Part shown: one piece after another, positions 22,432-34,632 of the stretch | How the letters are laid out: every line of letters starts with the position of its first letter | Position numbering within the stretch: position 1 is the first letter of the stretch | Assembly: GCA_026119855.1 (NCBI GenBank) | Contig: JAOWBW010000388.1 | Coordinates: 930,001 to 994,000, forward strand | Source: Campanula takesimana | Lineage: Eukaryota; Streptophyta; Magnoliopsida; Asterales; Campanulaceae | Length of the DNA stretch: 64,000 nucleotides | Direction: 5' to 3' | Position numbers and translations under genes: made by a program | The notes under the pieces: model-generated | Databases searched by the model: none | What the model saw: only the letters and a program-made list of their open reading frames with translations | What the model was told of the DNA's origin: nothing

Positions 22432-23635
22432 TGTAAGGATCCCGCCCCGCGCGTGGAAACGCGACGTGTTTTGGGGCAAAAATCCGAACACGGTTATCTC
22501 ACAAAACATAACGGAGTCGCCACTTTTGTTAATTATTTAACCCAACAAAAGAAAAGGTTAGAGATTCTATTAGTTCGGAGGTCAGGTTACGTCTTGGGAA
22601 GAGTTTCACGTCACCCAAGCCGCCTCGGACAAAGCCGAGTCTCCCTCGTGTTTGTTGACCAAAATGTGCAAGTGTGTGTGTGTTTGGAAAATGGGAGAAA
22701 CTGACTTTTAACAGAAATCAGTTAGAAACTTAACAAGGAAGGTTTATTTTGCAATCAGTTTAACAAAAATGGTTAAAACTGGAAAAAAGTGCTTCCTGCC
22801 CAAACTAGCCGTATGGCTGGTTTAAACCATCCGTACGGCTCGTTTGGCCGTCCCAGTTTTTTTTTACAGATTTATCAGAAACAGTCCAGTTCCAGGCAGA
22901 AACAGAGCATTCTGCTGAAACTGGACTTAAACAGTTCTGATTCCAGTTTTATTTCAACACAACAAACTTAAACAAAATCATTCCTATGCCTAATGATCAT
23001 CAATTGAACCCCAAAACGAGTATTTAGGTGTGATCAAAGCAATCATTGGAGAAAATCACACATAGGTGATGAACATGGCCAAATGAGACAAAATGACCAT
23101 TTGATGATTAAAGATGGAAACTTTATCATCAAGATGACATTTTTATACATTATTAACCTCTTAGGATCAAATTATTCCATAAAGATTCAATCTTTATGAC
23201 CCAAAATGGGATTTCAAAGCTAAATCAAAAGGGTAAGATGATAAACACTAAGGTTTTATCATCCCACATGATTATCATTGCCAAATCAAAACAAAATCAA
23301 CATAAAGATTTGGACTTTCACCACTAGAGTGGATCCTTAAGCCAAATACAACCTTGAGACAACATTATTTGACATAAAGATTTGATCTTTATGACCCCAA
23401 AGGGGATTTTGAAGCTAGATCAATGTTTGGATGATAAAGATTGAAATTTTATCATCCAAATGACCATCCTTGCTACCAATGAACAACATAATCAACCAAA
23501 ACATGTACCTTTTTCATTAAAATAGATCATTAATTTGTTATAAGTGAGAAATTCAACAAACCATGATCATCTTTAGGTTAGAACCACTTTCACATAAAGT
23601 GTGAAGGGCACCTTGAATCATCCATGGTTTGGACC

Positions 23636-23708
<73 letters not shown>

Positions 23709-24203
23709 CTTGAAGGACAAGACTTGCAATAAGATTAAGATTAAAGTGCTTGAAGGACAAGACTTACAATGAAATTAAGTTGCTTGAATGGACAAGACTT
23801 GCAAGAATTAAGAGATGAACAACAATAATATGAACAAACAAAAGAGATAAGATGAAGAGAAGGATGGGGGAGAAGGTGGCTTCACCTATGTTTAGTTAGG
23901 CCAATCTTCCTTTCTCTTTCACTCTTAAAACACTATCTGGAGCAATTTTAGCAGAGTAACACTGACAATAATTATTTCTCCCCCCTCCTGAAATGATCAG
24001 CAAGGGCTTCAATTTATAGGCCCTGTGACCTCCCAAAGTAGCCGTACGGCTAGGGATGGTGCTTTCTAGATTTTTCCAATTTTTAATTCCAGAAAGGTCC
24101 TTGTGTTCCAACTTTATCCTAGTGAGGTCCTGACCTATCAGTTTGTCCCTGAATGGTGCCAAGAATTCCTCTAATCTGGTCATTTCAGATTGGGGTACTT
24201 ACA
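22432..24203 (-). repeat. 5' LTR (minus sense) of the Tat-like element
   Basis: 1772 bp, partner of 6013-7739, ending at the GGTTG duplication 24204-24208. It includes a ~130-bp segment (about 23940-24065) absent from the other LTR, so that LTR suffered a deletion. Confidence 0.9.
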
Positions 24204-24208
24204 GGTTG

Positions 24209-25103
24209 GTACTGGTACATATTTTTGTGTAACAAATCATACTTGGTCGGTACACGTTACTACCAAAATACACTCGGAATTACATGCTTGCCACTCCATG
24301 CGTCATCTGGAATCTCTTTCCCCAACGGTACTGAAGGTCCCCTATTAATCAAGAAGGCCGCCGTGTCAACTGCATATTCCCCAAACATTTTCGGAAGTCC
24401 ACACTTGAACCTCATACTTCTAGCCCGCTCGTTCAATGTTCTGTTCATCCTCTTTGCAACCCTATTATGTTGAGGTGTCCCTTTAGGTTCTTCAACATGC
24501 GAATCCCATTCGCATCACAATATTCCTTGAACTCCTCGAGCTCATACTCCCCACCATTATCAGACCTCAAACATTTAACCATGAGTCCCATCTGTGTCTA
24601 TACCAAGGCCTTCCACTCCTTGAACGTCTCGAATAATTCATCCTTATGCTTCAAGAAATAAACCTAGTCCTTCCTTGTAGAGTAATCAATGAAGGAAATG
24701 TAATATAACGCAACACCCAGAGAAGTTACCGGAGCCGGCCCCCAAAAATTCGTTTGAACCAATTCTAACTTTCCCTCCCTCAAAGCCCTACCTGTCCTCG
24801 AGAACTTCTCGCCTGTTTGCCAAACACATAGTCTTTGCAAATCCCTACGTCAACTGTCTTCAAAACCGGTAGTCTTCCTTTTAAGCAAAGTACCCGCATC
24901 CCCTTCTCACTCATATGACCCAATCGACAGTGCCACAAATCCGTATCACCCTTAGCCGCCGCTACAGGGATACTATCCTTGGTGTTATTCGCCAAATACA
25001 ATGTACCCTCCTTATTACCTCGAGTAACTTCAGAAGCTCCCTTGGTAATAATTCAGTTCTTGCAGCCAAAAGTTACCGTGTAACCTTCTTCATCTAACTG
25101 CCC
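24209..25103 (-). pseudogene. Copia-3 fragment: pre-integrase and integrase remnants
   Basis: Minus-strand copia pol fragment. From 25001 downward a pre-integrase zinc region (LWHCRLGHMSEKGMRVL, then a cysteine-poor tail) is readable. From about 24690 to 24260 integrase pieces follow (LRSDNGGEYE, then MNRTLNERARSMR and AAFLINRGPSVPLG), broken by stops and frameshifts. Similarity ends near 24285, before RT. The upstream protease and gag of the same element are at 34633-35444; the Tekay-like element 25104-34627 sits between them. The last five bases (25099-25103, TGCCC) are that element's target duplication. Confidence 0.8.
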
Positions 25104-28100
25104 TGTAACGCCCGTCCTAATTCCTGTTAAATTCTTGACTTGCATAATTATATGCTATTTTAATTGAGTTAATTATTTAACTAATTGAGCAAGTTTAGGA
25201 CCTAAGTGTTCAAAGTTAAAACATTAGGGTCATTTGTGAAAATTAAAGTTTAGGGGCTTAATTGCTCAAATTGAAACTTGAAGGGCCTTTTTATCAAAGT
25301 TAGAACTTGAGGGGCCAAAGTGCAAATCTTTGAAACTTGAAAGGATAAAAATTGGGTTGCCTTTCTCAGAATCATTGTTATCCCCAAATTCTCTCGTACT
25401 TTCTCTCTGTCTCGTAAAGAAAGTTAGGGTTTACCCTATTCTCGACTCCTCTCGCTTAATTATGCCTCTGTTCGAAAATCCGACTTCGCATAAATGATCA
25501 GGGCGGTGAGTAGAGCATTTCCTGCCGAACATAATTTAGTTTGGGTGAATTTAATTTCGGAGTAGGTAAGACACTAGCTCCCCCTTGCTTGTAATAACAT
25601 GCCTATATGTTATTCTTGATACTTGTGCTTGTTAATTTCGTGATTTGAATGAGTTTTATGATACTTGTAAAATTGGGACGAAGGGAGTATTTTTATACTA
25701 GGTACAGAGAACATGAACCTAAATGGGTTTGCAAGTATATTAGAAAATTATACTCCTATTCGTGGGACGGTGAAATATTAACTTGATTAAATGTTTATAC
25801 AAGTATATTAGAAAAATTATACTTATACTTGTGAGACGGGGAAATTAATGAAAGTATCCCTAAATGAGTATATTAGTATATTAGAAAATTATACTTATAC
25901 TTTTGGGATGGTGAAATATTTAATTAGAATAAAAGACAATTGTCCTATTATTTGTGGGACGGTAAAAGAAATGAAATGACTTGAGATAGTGTACTGGGTA
26001 TGATACTTCACTCCTAGGTACTCTTGGTATTGTTATTTGTTAGTAAAAAGTATACTCCTACGCTTGGGACGGAGAATTCTTAAGCCTGGAAAGAAATTGG
26101 GTTTTGCTGGAAATTGTAGCGAGCGCCCGCCTGGTAAGGTACCGAGCGCTCGCCTGATAGCCTTAGGAGCGCCCGCTTGACCTCATAACCAGCGCCCGCT
26201 TACCTCGTGTTTCATGACCAAAATCCCTGTTGACCTGGAGCGCCCGCTTGGTCCTTTCCGAGCGCCCGCTTGGTCAGTTGTCGAGCGCCCGCTCGGATAG
26301 AAGTGAGCGCCCGCCCGGTCCCCTGTTTTAACAAAAAGTGGTTTAAACTCAAATGAAATGAAACCTTACCCCTCCTAAGGCATAGAGCCTTAGTATAAGA
26401 TGTCCTACCTTTTGGGGCATTAAAACTTGGTCTTGAACATGAGTACTCATAGAATTAAAATGAGAACTTGAGCCTAAGAGTAAGAACTCTTTTAATTGTC
26501 TTGAAAGTGCTATGAACAAGCACTAATGTGTTATATGTGTCTTGAAACCAATATTTGTGTACCTTAGGGGCACTAGAACAATGTCTTGAGCTTGAACATC
26601 CAAAGTATAGGATTAAGAACTTGTAAATATGAGATGTATAACTCATTTACTTAGCTTGAACTTGAAGTATAAGACAATTAAATCTTGTACATGACTTGAA
26701 TATCCAAAGATTGGAATAATAACTTGAGTATAAGATAATTAATTCTTGTACATGTCCTGAACATCCAAAGAATTGGATTGAGAACTTGAATGTAAGATGA
26801 TAAAATTTTGTACATGATTTGAAACCAATACATGTGTTTGGTAATGAACTTGAAAGTGCTATGAACAAGCACTAACGTGTTAGAACTATCCTTGATGTGT
26901 ATGTGCAAATCTTGTACACAACTACTTGATAGAATGTGGCTTGTTGACTATTTGATACTTGGTATTAATAACCAAAGAGTTAGAATATGGAACTAGATAG
27001 TGAATGAACAACTCTACTACATACTCGAATCTAATACGTGTGTATTGAAAATGCTATTAACAAGCACTAATGTGCTAGTAATTGGTTTTAATCGTGCATA
27101 TACTCAATGAAGTATATAAAGTATAAAGAAAATATCTTGTTCTTGAGTTGAGTTCCTAAAGAATGAGGGACTAGTGTAATACAAAGATAATTCATATAAC
27201 TATGAATCCTACGATTTAAGTAAACAAGAATGATTACAGAACACAATATGTGTTGGAAAATGTATTCGATTGTTAACGATACATATACGCGAGGTATGAT
27301 TGTGACTAGGTACAATACGACCTATTCGACTAAGTGCTTAGAGTCTAAAATGTTGGGCTCTACTTGAAAGTAAGGGTATCGTGATAGACACATTAATGTG
27401 TTAAAGATTATATGAATATGTACATGCAAATATGGCATATGACAAAGTGACATAGAATGATGTACCTTACTACTTGTTTGGGGTCTGTTAGTAATAGACT
27501 CTAACTTGGATTGATTGTATTACGTGGAAACATTACGTGCCATTGTTATACTGATTTGTATTCGCAAATATTGCATACGTGTACTGGTATTTGGTGAGCA
27601 CATGATTACATGGTTCATGAAGGACTGGTCCACTACTTTTAGACTTAGTTCTATACTCGTTAGATTTGGTGAGCACATAATTATATGGTTCATGAAGGAC
27701 TGGTCCACTACTTTTGGATTAGTTCTACTCTCGTAGTTCAAGTAAATACCTACTTGTGCATTCTTGTGTGAGTCCAGCTGGTTCTCCTTGCTTGTTCGGA
27801 GATATATAGGTTCACGCTTATCGCGAGTGCTGGGGCTATAATCGGGGATCTATGTATCTATGCTTGACCCCTTACTACAGGCCATAGTAAGGGCGTAGCT
27901 TCCTTTATTAGAGCAATACGCCTGATAAAAGTGAATGAGAACACCTCGTGAATCTTGTTCTTGTGAGTGATACTGGTTATCGGGTCCTTTTGTGTACTGC
28001 TCAGCAGCAACTTGATTGATCGTGATTTGTCAACTACAATAAGAAACGACAACAATGGTTTACTTGGGAGGAATAAAGTTGGAATATCCTTTGTAACATG

Positions 28101-28644
28101 ATAGTTTAGCCTTATGTGCTACTTGATGAGTTGGTTTAGCCTCTCATATACTTGTTACTTGATGACATCTTGAGCATGATTACTTGATAATCTTCTTGAT
28201 TTGCATGATTACATGATAACATGCTATGTACTTGTATCTAGTAACTTACTGAGATTTATCTCACCCCGTTCCTTGTTTATTTATTTCCCCCCCCCAGGAA
28301 AGCAAGTGGTAATACGTTGTGAGGCTCGACTTAGCAGGGGCCTACTTGGCAGGTTGTTCTTGTTGGGGATTGTTATCCTTTCCAGTTTTAGTGAGGACGA
28401 TTTTGTATTAGTTGTTTAGACTCAGTATCTTGGGTATACTTGTATAGAACTTGTATATAACCACATTTGGTTTAAATTTCTTGGTATAGAACTCGTTGTG
28501 AGCAATCTTAGCTCGTTCCTCTTGAGTATATATATGATACCAGTTGATTTATTCAGGTGTCATTCCCGTTTTTCCGCTTCTTGTTAGTTACGCACACCAG
28601 ATTCGAGGTTCCATTATGGAATCCCAGGACTTGGGGGCGTGTCA
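25104..28644 (+). repeat. 5' LTR of the Tekay-like element
   Basis: 3541 bp, aligned to 31225-34627. In order it contains GGGACGG-type modules (25675-26072), the GC-core array (26123-26314), 62-bp degenerate units with CATCCAAAGAATTGGA and TCTTGTACATG (26580-26840), a 72-75-bp direct doublet (27590-27735), a poly-C run (28284-28293) and a TATA-like stretch near 28525. Confidence 0.9.
26123..26314. repeat. 23-bp-phased GC-core array in the 5' LTR
   Basis: Core GCGCCCGC (once GCGCTCGC) starts at 26123, 26146, 26169, 26192, 26240, 26262, 26285 and 26307. Steps are 23, 23, 23, 48, 22, 23 and 22 bp. The bases between cores share only a weak YTGG after the core and otherwise differ. It is strikingly GC-rich in an AT-rich LTR. 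Confidence 0.9.
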
Positions 28645-28647
28645 GTT

Positions 28648-28659
28648 TGGTATCAGAGC
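28648..28659 (+). other. Primer-binding site of the Tekay-like element
   Basis: TGGTATCAGAGC three bases after the 5' LTR; an exact match to the usual initiator-Met tRNA PBS. Confidence 0.9.
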
Positions 28660-31210
28660 TATGGTTTAGCTCTAAGCCTGGATAGGGTCTATGGCCTAGG
28701 TTGGGTTAGTCTTGGGTGTGTTTTTGACGCCGAGTGCTTCGTTACTTGTTGTTATACCAGGCATAGGATTGGTGTTGATAGTGTTGATCCCAATTGGAAT
28801 AAATAGTTTGAGAATCGAGAGCGCGAGTCTTTAAAGACTTAGGCGTATCTATCTTGTGCAGTGGACATTGTTTCATGCTATATATGCATGCTTGTCCTTA
28901 TTTCTTGATTTACGTGGAGGCGTATGCTCTAGTAAGAGACTACGTGCTTGATATCGTTATTTATAAGAGCTTGATAGAAGTGTGGGTGATAACACCCTAT
29001 ACGTTATATGTTAACTTGGTCATGTCACCTGCATGGGGCATTGATGTGATACGTGTTATGGCTTGGCTTTTACGTGTTATGATTTGGCTTTCTATATGTT
29101 ATGCCATTCTTGTTTGCCACAATAGATGGTGAATATTTCTATGCTAGTATGCTTGACTATTTATATGAGCATGATATAATTATGTATAATATTCATGTTC
29201 TTCATTGAAAGCTCGAAAATGATTATCAAGGTTGTGCTGAATATTTAGCATATGTGGTTGACGGAAGAATGTCTACACCAAAAATTGAAGGATATATCCA
29301 TTCTTTGTGAGATCTCAGATATAATTTCTACTGAGTAGTACATGATACATGATGAGAACCTTGGGTTATCTTGAGTTGCTACAGTACAAATATAGTGCTG
29401 ATATCTAAATCAATGTTCATGACTTCGGTTGAGTAAAAGAGTTGAAGATTCAACTTGAGGAATTTAATGATAGAGGATTCACCCAGCTTAGTATATCTGC
29501 GTGGGGTGTATCTGTATTGATTGGCATGAAGAGATATGGTACTTTGCGATTTCATATTGAATGCAAAGAGTTCAACCAGGTGACTATAATGAACCAGTAC
29601 TTGTTATCGTGTATGGATGAATTATTTGACCCCTAAAGTTAATCAGTGGTCTATTCAGTGTTTGATTGGTAAGTGGCTATCATTATTTGGAAAGTCAACT
29701 ATGAGGATATACTGAAGACATCTTCTTATATCAGGTATGCTTGTTATGAATTCGTGATTATGCTATTTCGATTGATATATGATCTAGCAGTATTGATGGA
29801 TTTGATGAATGATATCTTCAAACCATAATTTGATTTTTTTGCGATGAATTGATTAATGACCTGTTGGCGTATACAAAGTCGCAGACTGAGAATTGATTGT
29901 ATTGAAATTTTTCGAGAGAAACAATTGTTTCCCAAAAGCTAGCAAGAGATAGAGGATCTATTATCTTGAAATGGGTTTACTTCAGACATCTTTATTGACC
30001 TGTACAAGTGGAAATAACCGAGGTACGATTATTCTTGAGATTTTCTTGATCTTGTTAGAGATTCATTAATGAATTTCGAAGGTAGCTCTACCATTAACTA
30101 TTTGACACAGAAAGCTACACTTTCTGATGGATTGATAAACGTGAAGCCAATTTTTTAAATATTGAAATGCTGGATGACCATACCTTCAGTATTTGACCTC
30201 GCCTAGTTGATTCGACTAGTATGATGGTTATTTGGAGGATATGACCAGTGTTACTATTTTCTAGTGTATGTGTCAAGATTCACCAATATAGTGGATATGA
30301 TAAATTCATTATGCATAGTGAAGCTCGAACAAGAGATAAAACGTGTGTTAATTCAAAATGGTAACATACTTGTATATGCTTCGAGGAGATTGAATCTTTA
30401 TGAATAGAATAAGTCTACTCATGACTTGAAATTGATTGTGATCCTACGGCTATTGTATTAGCGGATTCATTGAACATAAAGACTTGTATTTCATGATTGA
30501 TGGTAGTGAATGGGAGAAAATTTCTGAGTATTCAACTAAATCCTTGAATTACGATTATTTGAAAGCAAATATCAGAGATCGTTTGATTTGTTATAATCCT
30601 TCGAGATTTGTGAATATATGAATATATTGCGATGGATTTCGTGAAAGGATTATCATTTAATAGATAAGTCCCGATGATATTGGTTATAGTGGATTGATTA
30701 ATCAAATCTGCTTGACTTTATGTGTTGTGATGTTATGATCGATACATCTTGATTACATGGGATACCTGTGGATATAATATATAACAGGGATTCTTGTTCT
30801 ACATTTTGTTCTACACCTTGTTTTACATCTTGATTATGATAATTTTTCTGAGCACTCTGGATATTTAACCGAGGTTGCTTCTTGATCATATGTTGCGAGC
30901 ATGTGAAGTGGATTTCCTTGTGGCTATTGTATGAGTTTGCGATTTAGCGGAAATTCCATCACACTAATTACTTAGTATATGGCTAAGTGCTTGTATGGAT
31001 ACTTGATTCTAAAAAAAATGTCTTGAGCACGAATACTTCTTGTGAAATTTTCATGGGAAAGTCACAGTATCGAGAAGGTTATGTGAGAATAATACTCGCA
31101 GGTAATTGATAATATGGTGTGGTATACCATATTATTGCTATTCTTGAGTTCTATTTGTTATTTATATGTGTTATAATCTCGATTAGTAAAATTCGAGGAC
31201 GAATTTTCTT
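28660..31210 (+). pseudogene. Degenerate gypsy pol remnant
   Basis: Between 29442 and 29636 a frame resembles the start of gypsy RT: GVSVLIGMKRYGTLRFHIE, then KEFNQVTI and MDELFDP, where active relatives have KKDGTMRLCIDYRELNKVT-like sequence. Near 29790-29830 an MDLMNDIF-like RT piece is readable. Near 30340-30440 there is an RNase H piece (IQNGNILVYASRRL in a shifted frame). The YVDD block and integrase were not found. Stops and frameshifts are many. The first 780 bases after the PBS, where gag would start, hold no recognisable Gag. Confidence 0.7.
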
Positions 31211-31224
31211 TAAGGAGGGGAGGA
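31211..31224 (+). other. Polypurine tract of the Tekay-like element
   Basis: TAAGGAGGGGAGGA directly before the TGTAAT start of the 3' LTR, preceded by the lineage-typical CGAGGACGAATTTTC. Confidence 0.85.
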
Positions 31225-32243
31225 TGTAATGCCCGTCCTAATTCCTGGTAAATTCTTGACTAGCATAATTATATGCTATTTTAATTGAGTTAATTATTTA
31301 ACTAATTGAGCAAGTTTAGGACCTAAGTGTTCAAAGTTAAAACATTAGGGTCATTTGTAAAAATTAAATTTTAGGGGCTTAATTGCTCAAATTGAAACTT
31401 GAAGGGCCTTTTTGTCAAAGTTAAAACTTGAGGGGCCAAAGTGCAAATCTTTGAAACTTGAAAGGATAAAAATTGGGTTGCCATTCTCAGAATCATTGTT
31501 ATCCCCAAATTCTCTCGTACTTTCTCTCTGTCTCGTAAATAAAGTTAGGGTTTACCCTATTCTCGACTCCTCTCGCTTAATTATGCCTCTGTTCGAAAAT
31601 TCGACTTCGCATAAATGATCAGGGCGGTGAGTAGAGCATTTGCTGCCGAACAGAAATTAGTTTGGGTGAATTTAATTTCAGAGTAGGTAAGTCACTAGCT
31701 CCCCCTTGATTGTAATAACATGCCTATATGTTATTCTTGATACTTGTGCTTGTTAATTTCGTGATTTGAATGAGTTTTGTGATACTTGTAAAATTGGGAC
31801 GAATGGAGTATTTTTATACTAGGTACAGAGAACATGAACTTAAATGGGTTTGCAAGTATATTAGAAAATTATAATCCTATTCATGGGACGGTGAAATATT
31901 AACTTGATTAAATGTTTATACAAGTATATTAGAAAAATTATACTTATACTTGTGAGACGGGGAAATTAATGAAAGTATCCCTAAATGAGTATATTAGTAT
32001 ATTAGAAAATTATACTTATACTTTTAGGACGGTGAAATGTTTAATTGGAATAAAAGACAATTGTCCTATTATTTGTGGGACGGTAAAAGAAATGAAATGA
32101 ACTTGAGATAGTGTACTGGTACGATACTTCACTCCTAGGTACTCTTGGTATTGTTATTTGTTAGTAAAAAGTATACTCCTACGCTTGGGACGGAGAATTT
32201 TTAAGCCTGGAAAGAAATTGGGTTTTGCTGGAAATTGTAGCGA

Positions 32244-32560
32244 GCGCCCGCCTAGGTACTCTTGGTATTGTTATTTGTTAGTAAAAAGTATACTCCTACG
32301 CTTGGGACGGAGAATTATTAAGCCTGGAAAGAAATTGGGTTTTGCTGGAAATTGTAGCGAGCGGCCGCCTGGTAAGGTACCGAGCGCCCGCCTGATAGCC
32401 TTAGGAGCACCCGCTTGACCTCATAACCAGCGCCCGCTTACCTCGTGTTTCATGACCAAAATCCCTGTTGACCTGGAGCACCCGCTTGGTCCTTTCCGAG
32501 CGCCCGCCTGGTCAGTTGTCGAGCGCCCGCCCGGGTAGAAGTGAGCGCCCGCCCGGTCCC
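32244..32560. repeat. GC-core array in the 3' LTR
   Basis: Cores at 32244, 32361, 32384, 32407 and 32430, continuing to about 32550, again mostly at 22-23-bp steps. Compared with the 5' LTR some cores differ by G-to-A or C-to-T at CpG (for example GCACCCGC), as expected from methylated-C decay, while the first core of the second unit is GCGGCCGC. Confidence 0.85.
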
Positions 32561-33203
32561 CTGTTTTAACAAAAAATGGTTTAAACTCAAATGAAATGAA
32601 ACCTTACCCCTCCTAAGGCATAGAGACTTAGTATAAGATGTCCTAGCAAGTGTATTTGTACCTTTTGGGGCATTAAAACTTGGTCTTGAACATGAGTACT
32701 CATAGAATTAAAATGAGAACTTGAGCCTAAGAGTAAGAACTCTTTTAATTGTCTTGAAAGTGCTATGAACAAGCACTAATGTGTTATAAGTGTCTTGAAA
32801 CCAATGTTTGTGTACCTTAGGGGCAATAGAACAATGTCTTGAGCTTGAACATCCAAAGTATAGGATTAAGAACTTGTAAGTATGAGATGTATAACTCATT
32901 TACTTAGCTTGAACTTGAAGTATAAGACAATTAAATCTTGTACATGACTTGAATATCCAAAGATTTGAATAATAACTTGAGTATAAGATAATTAATTCTT
33001 GTACATGTCCTGAACATCCAAAGAATTGGATTGAGAACTTGAATGTAAGATGATAAAATCTTGTACATGATTTGAAACCAATACATGTGTATGGTAATGA
33101 ACTTGAAAGTGCTATGAACAAGCACTAACGTGTTAGAACTATCCTTGATGTGTATGTGCAAATCTTGTACACAACTACTTGATAGAATGTGGCTTGTTGA
33201 CTA

Positions 33204-33462
33204 CTCCCTCCGTCCCAGCTCACTTGAGACTTTTTGACCAAAATTGGTCAACTTAAGGTCGGTTTGACCAACACTTTATAAAAATATTTATGATCCGAAC
33301 AAAAATTAAAAAAATGTAAAATGACCACCATTAAAAATCCTCTCAATAACAATTTTTAAAAAGTTTTTTGGAACATAAATATTTCTATAAAGTGTTGGTC
33401 AAACCGACCTTAAATTGACCAGTTTTGGTCAAAAAGTCTCAAGTGAGTTGGGACGGAGGGAG
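33204..33462. mobile_element. Stowaway-like hairpin MITE
   Basis: 259 bp inserted at TA (33202-33203 and 33463-33464). The 5' LTR of the host element lacks it at the equivalent site (about 26945), which proves insertion. Ends are CTCCCTCCGTCCC; the inverted arms match over nearly 90 bp each with a few mismatches, so a transcript would form a long hairpin. Confidence 0.95.
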
Positions 33463-34632
33463 TACTTGATAATTGGTTTAATAACCAAAGAGTTAGAATA
33501 TGGAACTAGATAGAGAATGAACAATTCTACTACATACTCGAATCTAATACGTGTGTATTGAAAATGCTATGAACAAGCACTAATGTGCTAATAATTGGTT
33601 TTAATCGTGCATATACTCAATGAAGTATATAAAGTATAAAGAAGATATCTTGTTCTTGAGTTGAGTTCCTAAAGAATGAGGTACTAGTGTAATACAAAGA
33701 TAATTCATATAACTATGAATCCTACGTTTTAAGTCAACAAGAATGATTACAGAACACAATATGTGTTGGAAAATGTATTCGATTGTTAACGATACATATA
33801 CGTGAGGTATGATTGTGACTAGGTACAATACGACCTATTCGACTAAGTGCTTAGAGTCTAAGATGTTGGGCTCAACTTGAAAGTAAGGGTATCGTGATAG
33901 ACACATTAATGTGTTAAAGATTATATGAATATGTACATGCAAATATGGCATATGACAAAGTGACATAGAATGATGTACCCTACTACTTGTTTGGGGTCTG
34001 TTAATAATAGACTCTAACTTGGATTGATTGTGTTACGTGGAAACATTACGTGCCATTGTTATACTGATTTGTATTCCCAAATATTGCATACGTGTACTGG
34101 TATTTGGTGAGCACATGATTACATGGTTCATGAAGGACTGGTCCACTACTTTTGGACTTAGTTCTATTCTCGTTAGATTTGGTGAGCACATAATTATATG
34201 GTTCATGAAGGACTGGTCCACTACTTTTGGATTAGTTCTACTCTCGTAGTTCAAGTAAATACCTACTTGTGCATTCTTGTGTGAGTCCAGCTGGTTCTCC
34301 TTGCTTGTTCGGAGATATATAGGTTCACGCTTATCGCGAGTGCTGGGGCTAAGTGATAATCGGGGATCTATTTATCTATGCTTGACCCCTTACTACAGGC
34401 CATAGTAAGGGCGTAGCTTCCTTTATTAGAGCAATACGCCTGATAAAAGTGAATGCTAAACTCATGGTATAGAACTCGTTGTGAGCTATCTTAGCTCGTT
34501 CCTCTTGAGTATATATATGATACCAGTTGATTTATTCAGGTGTCATTCCCGTTTTTCCGCTTCTTGTTAGTTACGCGCACCAGGTTCGATGTTCCATTAT
34601 GGAATCCCGGGACTTGGGGGCGTGTCATGCCC

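Larger units (their letters stand above)
6013..24203 (-). mobile_element. Gag-only Ogre/Tat-like Ty3/gypsy LTR retrotransposon with nested solo LTRs
   Basis: Bounded by 1.73- and 1.77-kb LTRs (TGTAAG...CTTACA) and a perfect 5-bp duplication GGTTG (6008-6012 and 24204-24208). Orientation is minus: the primer-binding site lies left of the 22432-24203 LTR, and gag at 19984-18727 reads on the minus strand. The minus-strand order is 5' LTR, PBS, long leader with tandem arrays, gag, a 2.2-kb stretch without recognised pol, a tandem-repeat-rich 3' UTR, then 3' LTR. The long tandem-repeat UTRs and the gag C-terminus resemble Ogre/Tat elements. No RT, RNase H or integrase is seen, so it would depend on proteins from elsewhere. 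Two solo LTRs of another family add about 6.5 kb. Confidence 0.85.
25104..34627 (+). mobile_element. Decayed Tekay/Del-like (chromovirus) Ty3/gypsy element
   Basis: Starts TGTAACGCCC, ends GGGGGCGTGTCA, flanked by a perfect TGCCC duplication (25099-25103 and 34628-34632). It has 3.54- and 3.40-kb LTRs, an initiator-Met PBS (28648) and only 2.58 kb of internal sequence, which holds RT and RNase H remnants with many stops. The typical pre-LTR phrase of this lineage, CGAGGACGAATTTT followed by a G-rich polypurine tract, stands just before the 3' LTR. Gag, protease and integrase are missing or unrecognisable. It interrupts Copia-3. Confidence 0.9.
31225..34627 (+). repeat. 3' LTR of the Tekay-like element
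   Basis: 3403 bp. Relative to the 5' LTR it has a 117-bp tandem duplication (32136-32252 and 32253-32369), a Stowaway-like MITE insertion (33204-33462) and a deletion of roughly 530 bp near 34455. It starts TGTAATGCCC where the 5' LTR has TGTAACGCCC. Confidence 0.9.

Noticed and set aside
26123..26314. Repeat/spacer pattern reminiscent of a CRISPR array
   Set aside because: The core is only about 8-12 bp, the step is 22-23 bp, and it sits in a plant LTR without cas genes. The resemblance is formal only.
27515..27741. Mirrored frames of 73 codons on both strands (also at 34028-34254)
   Set aside because: Caused by a direct doublet in the Tekay-like LTR; present in both LTRs, no family resemblance.
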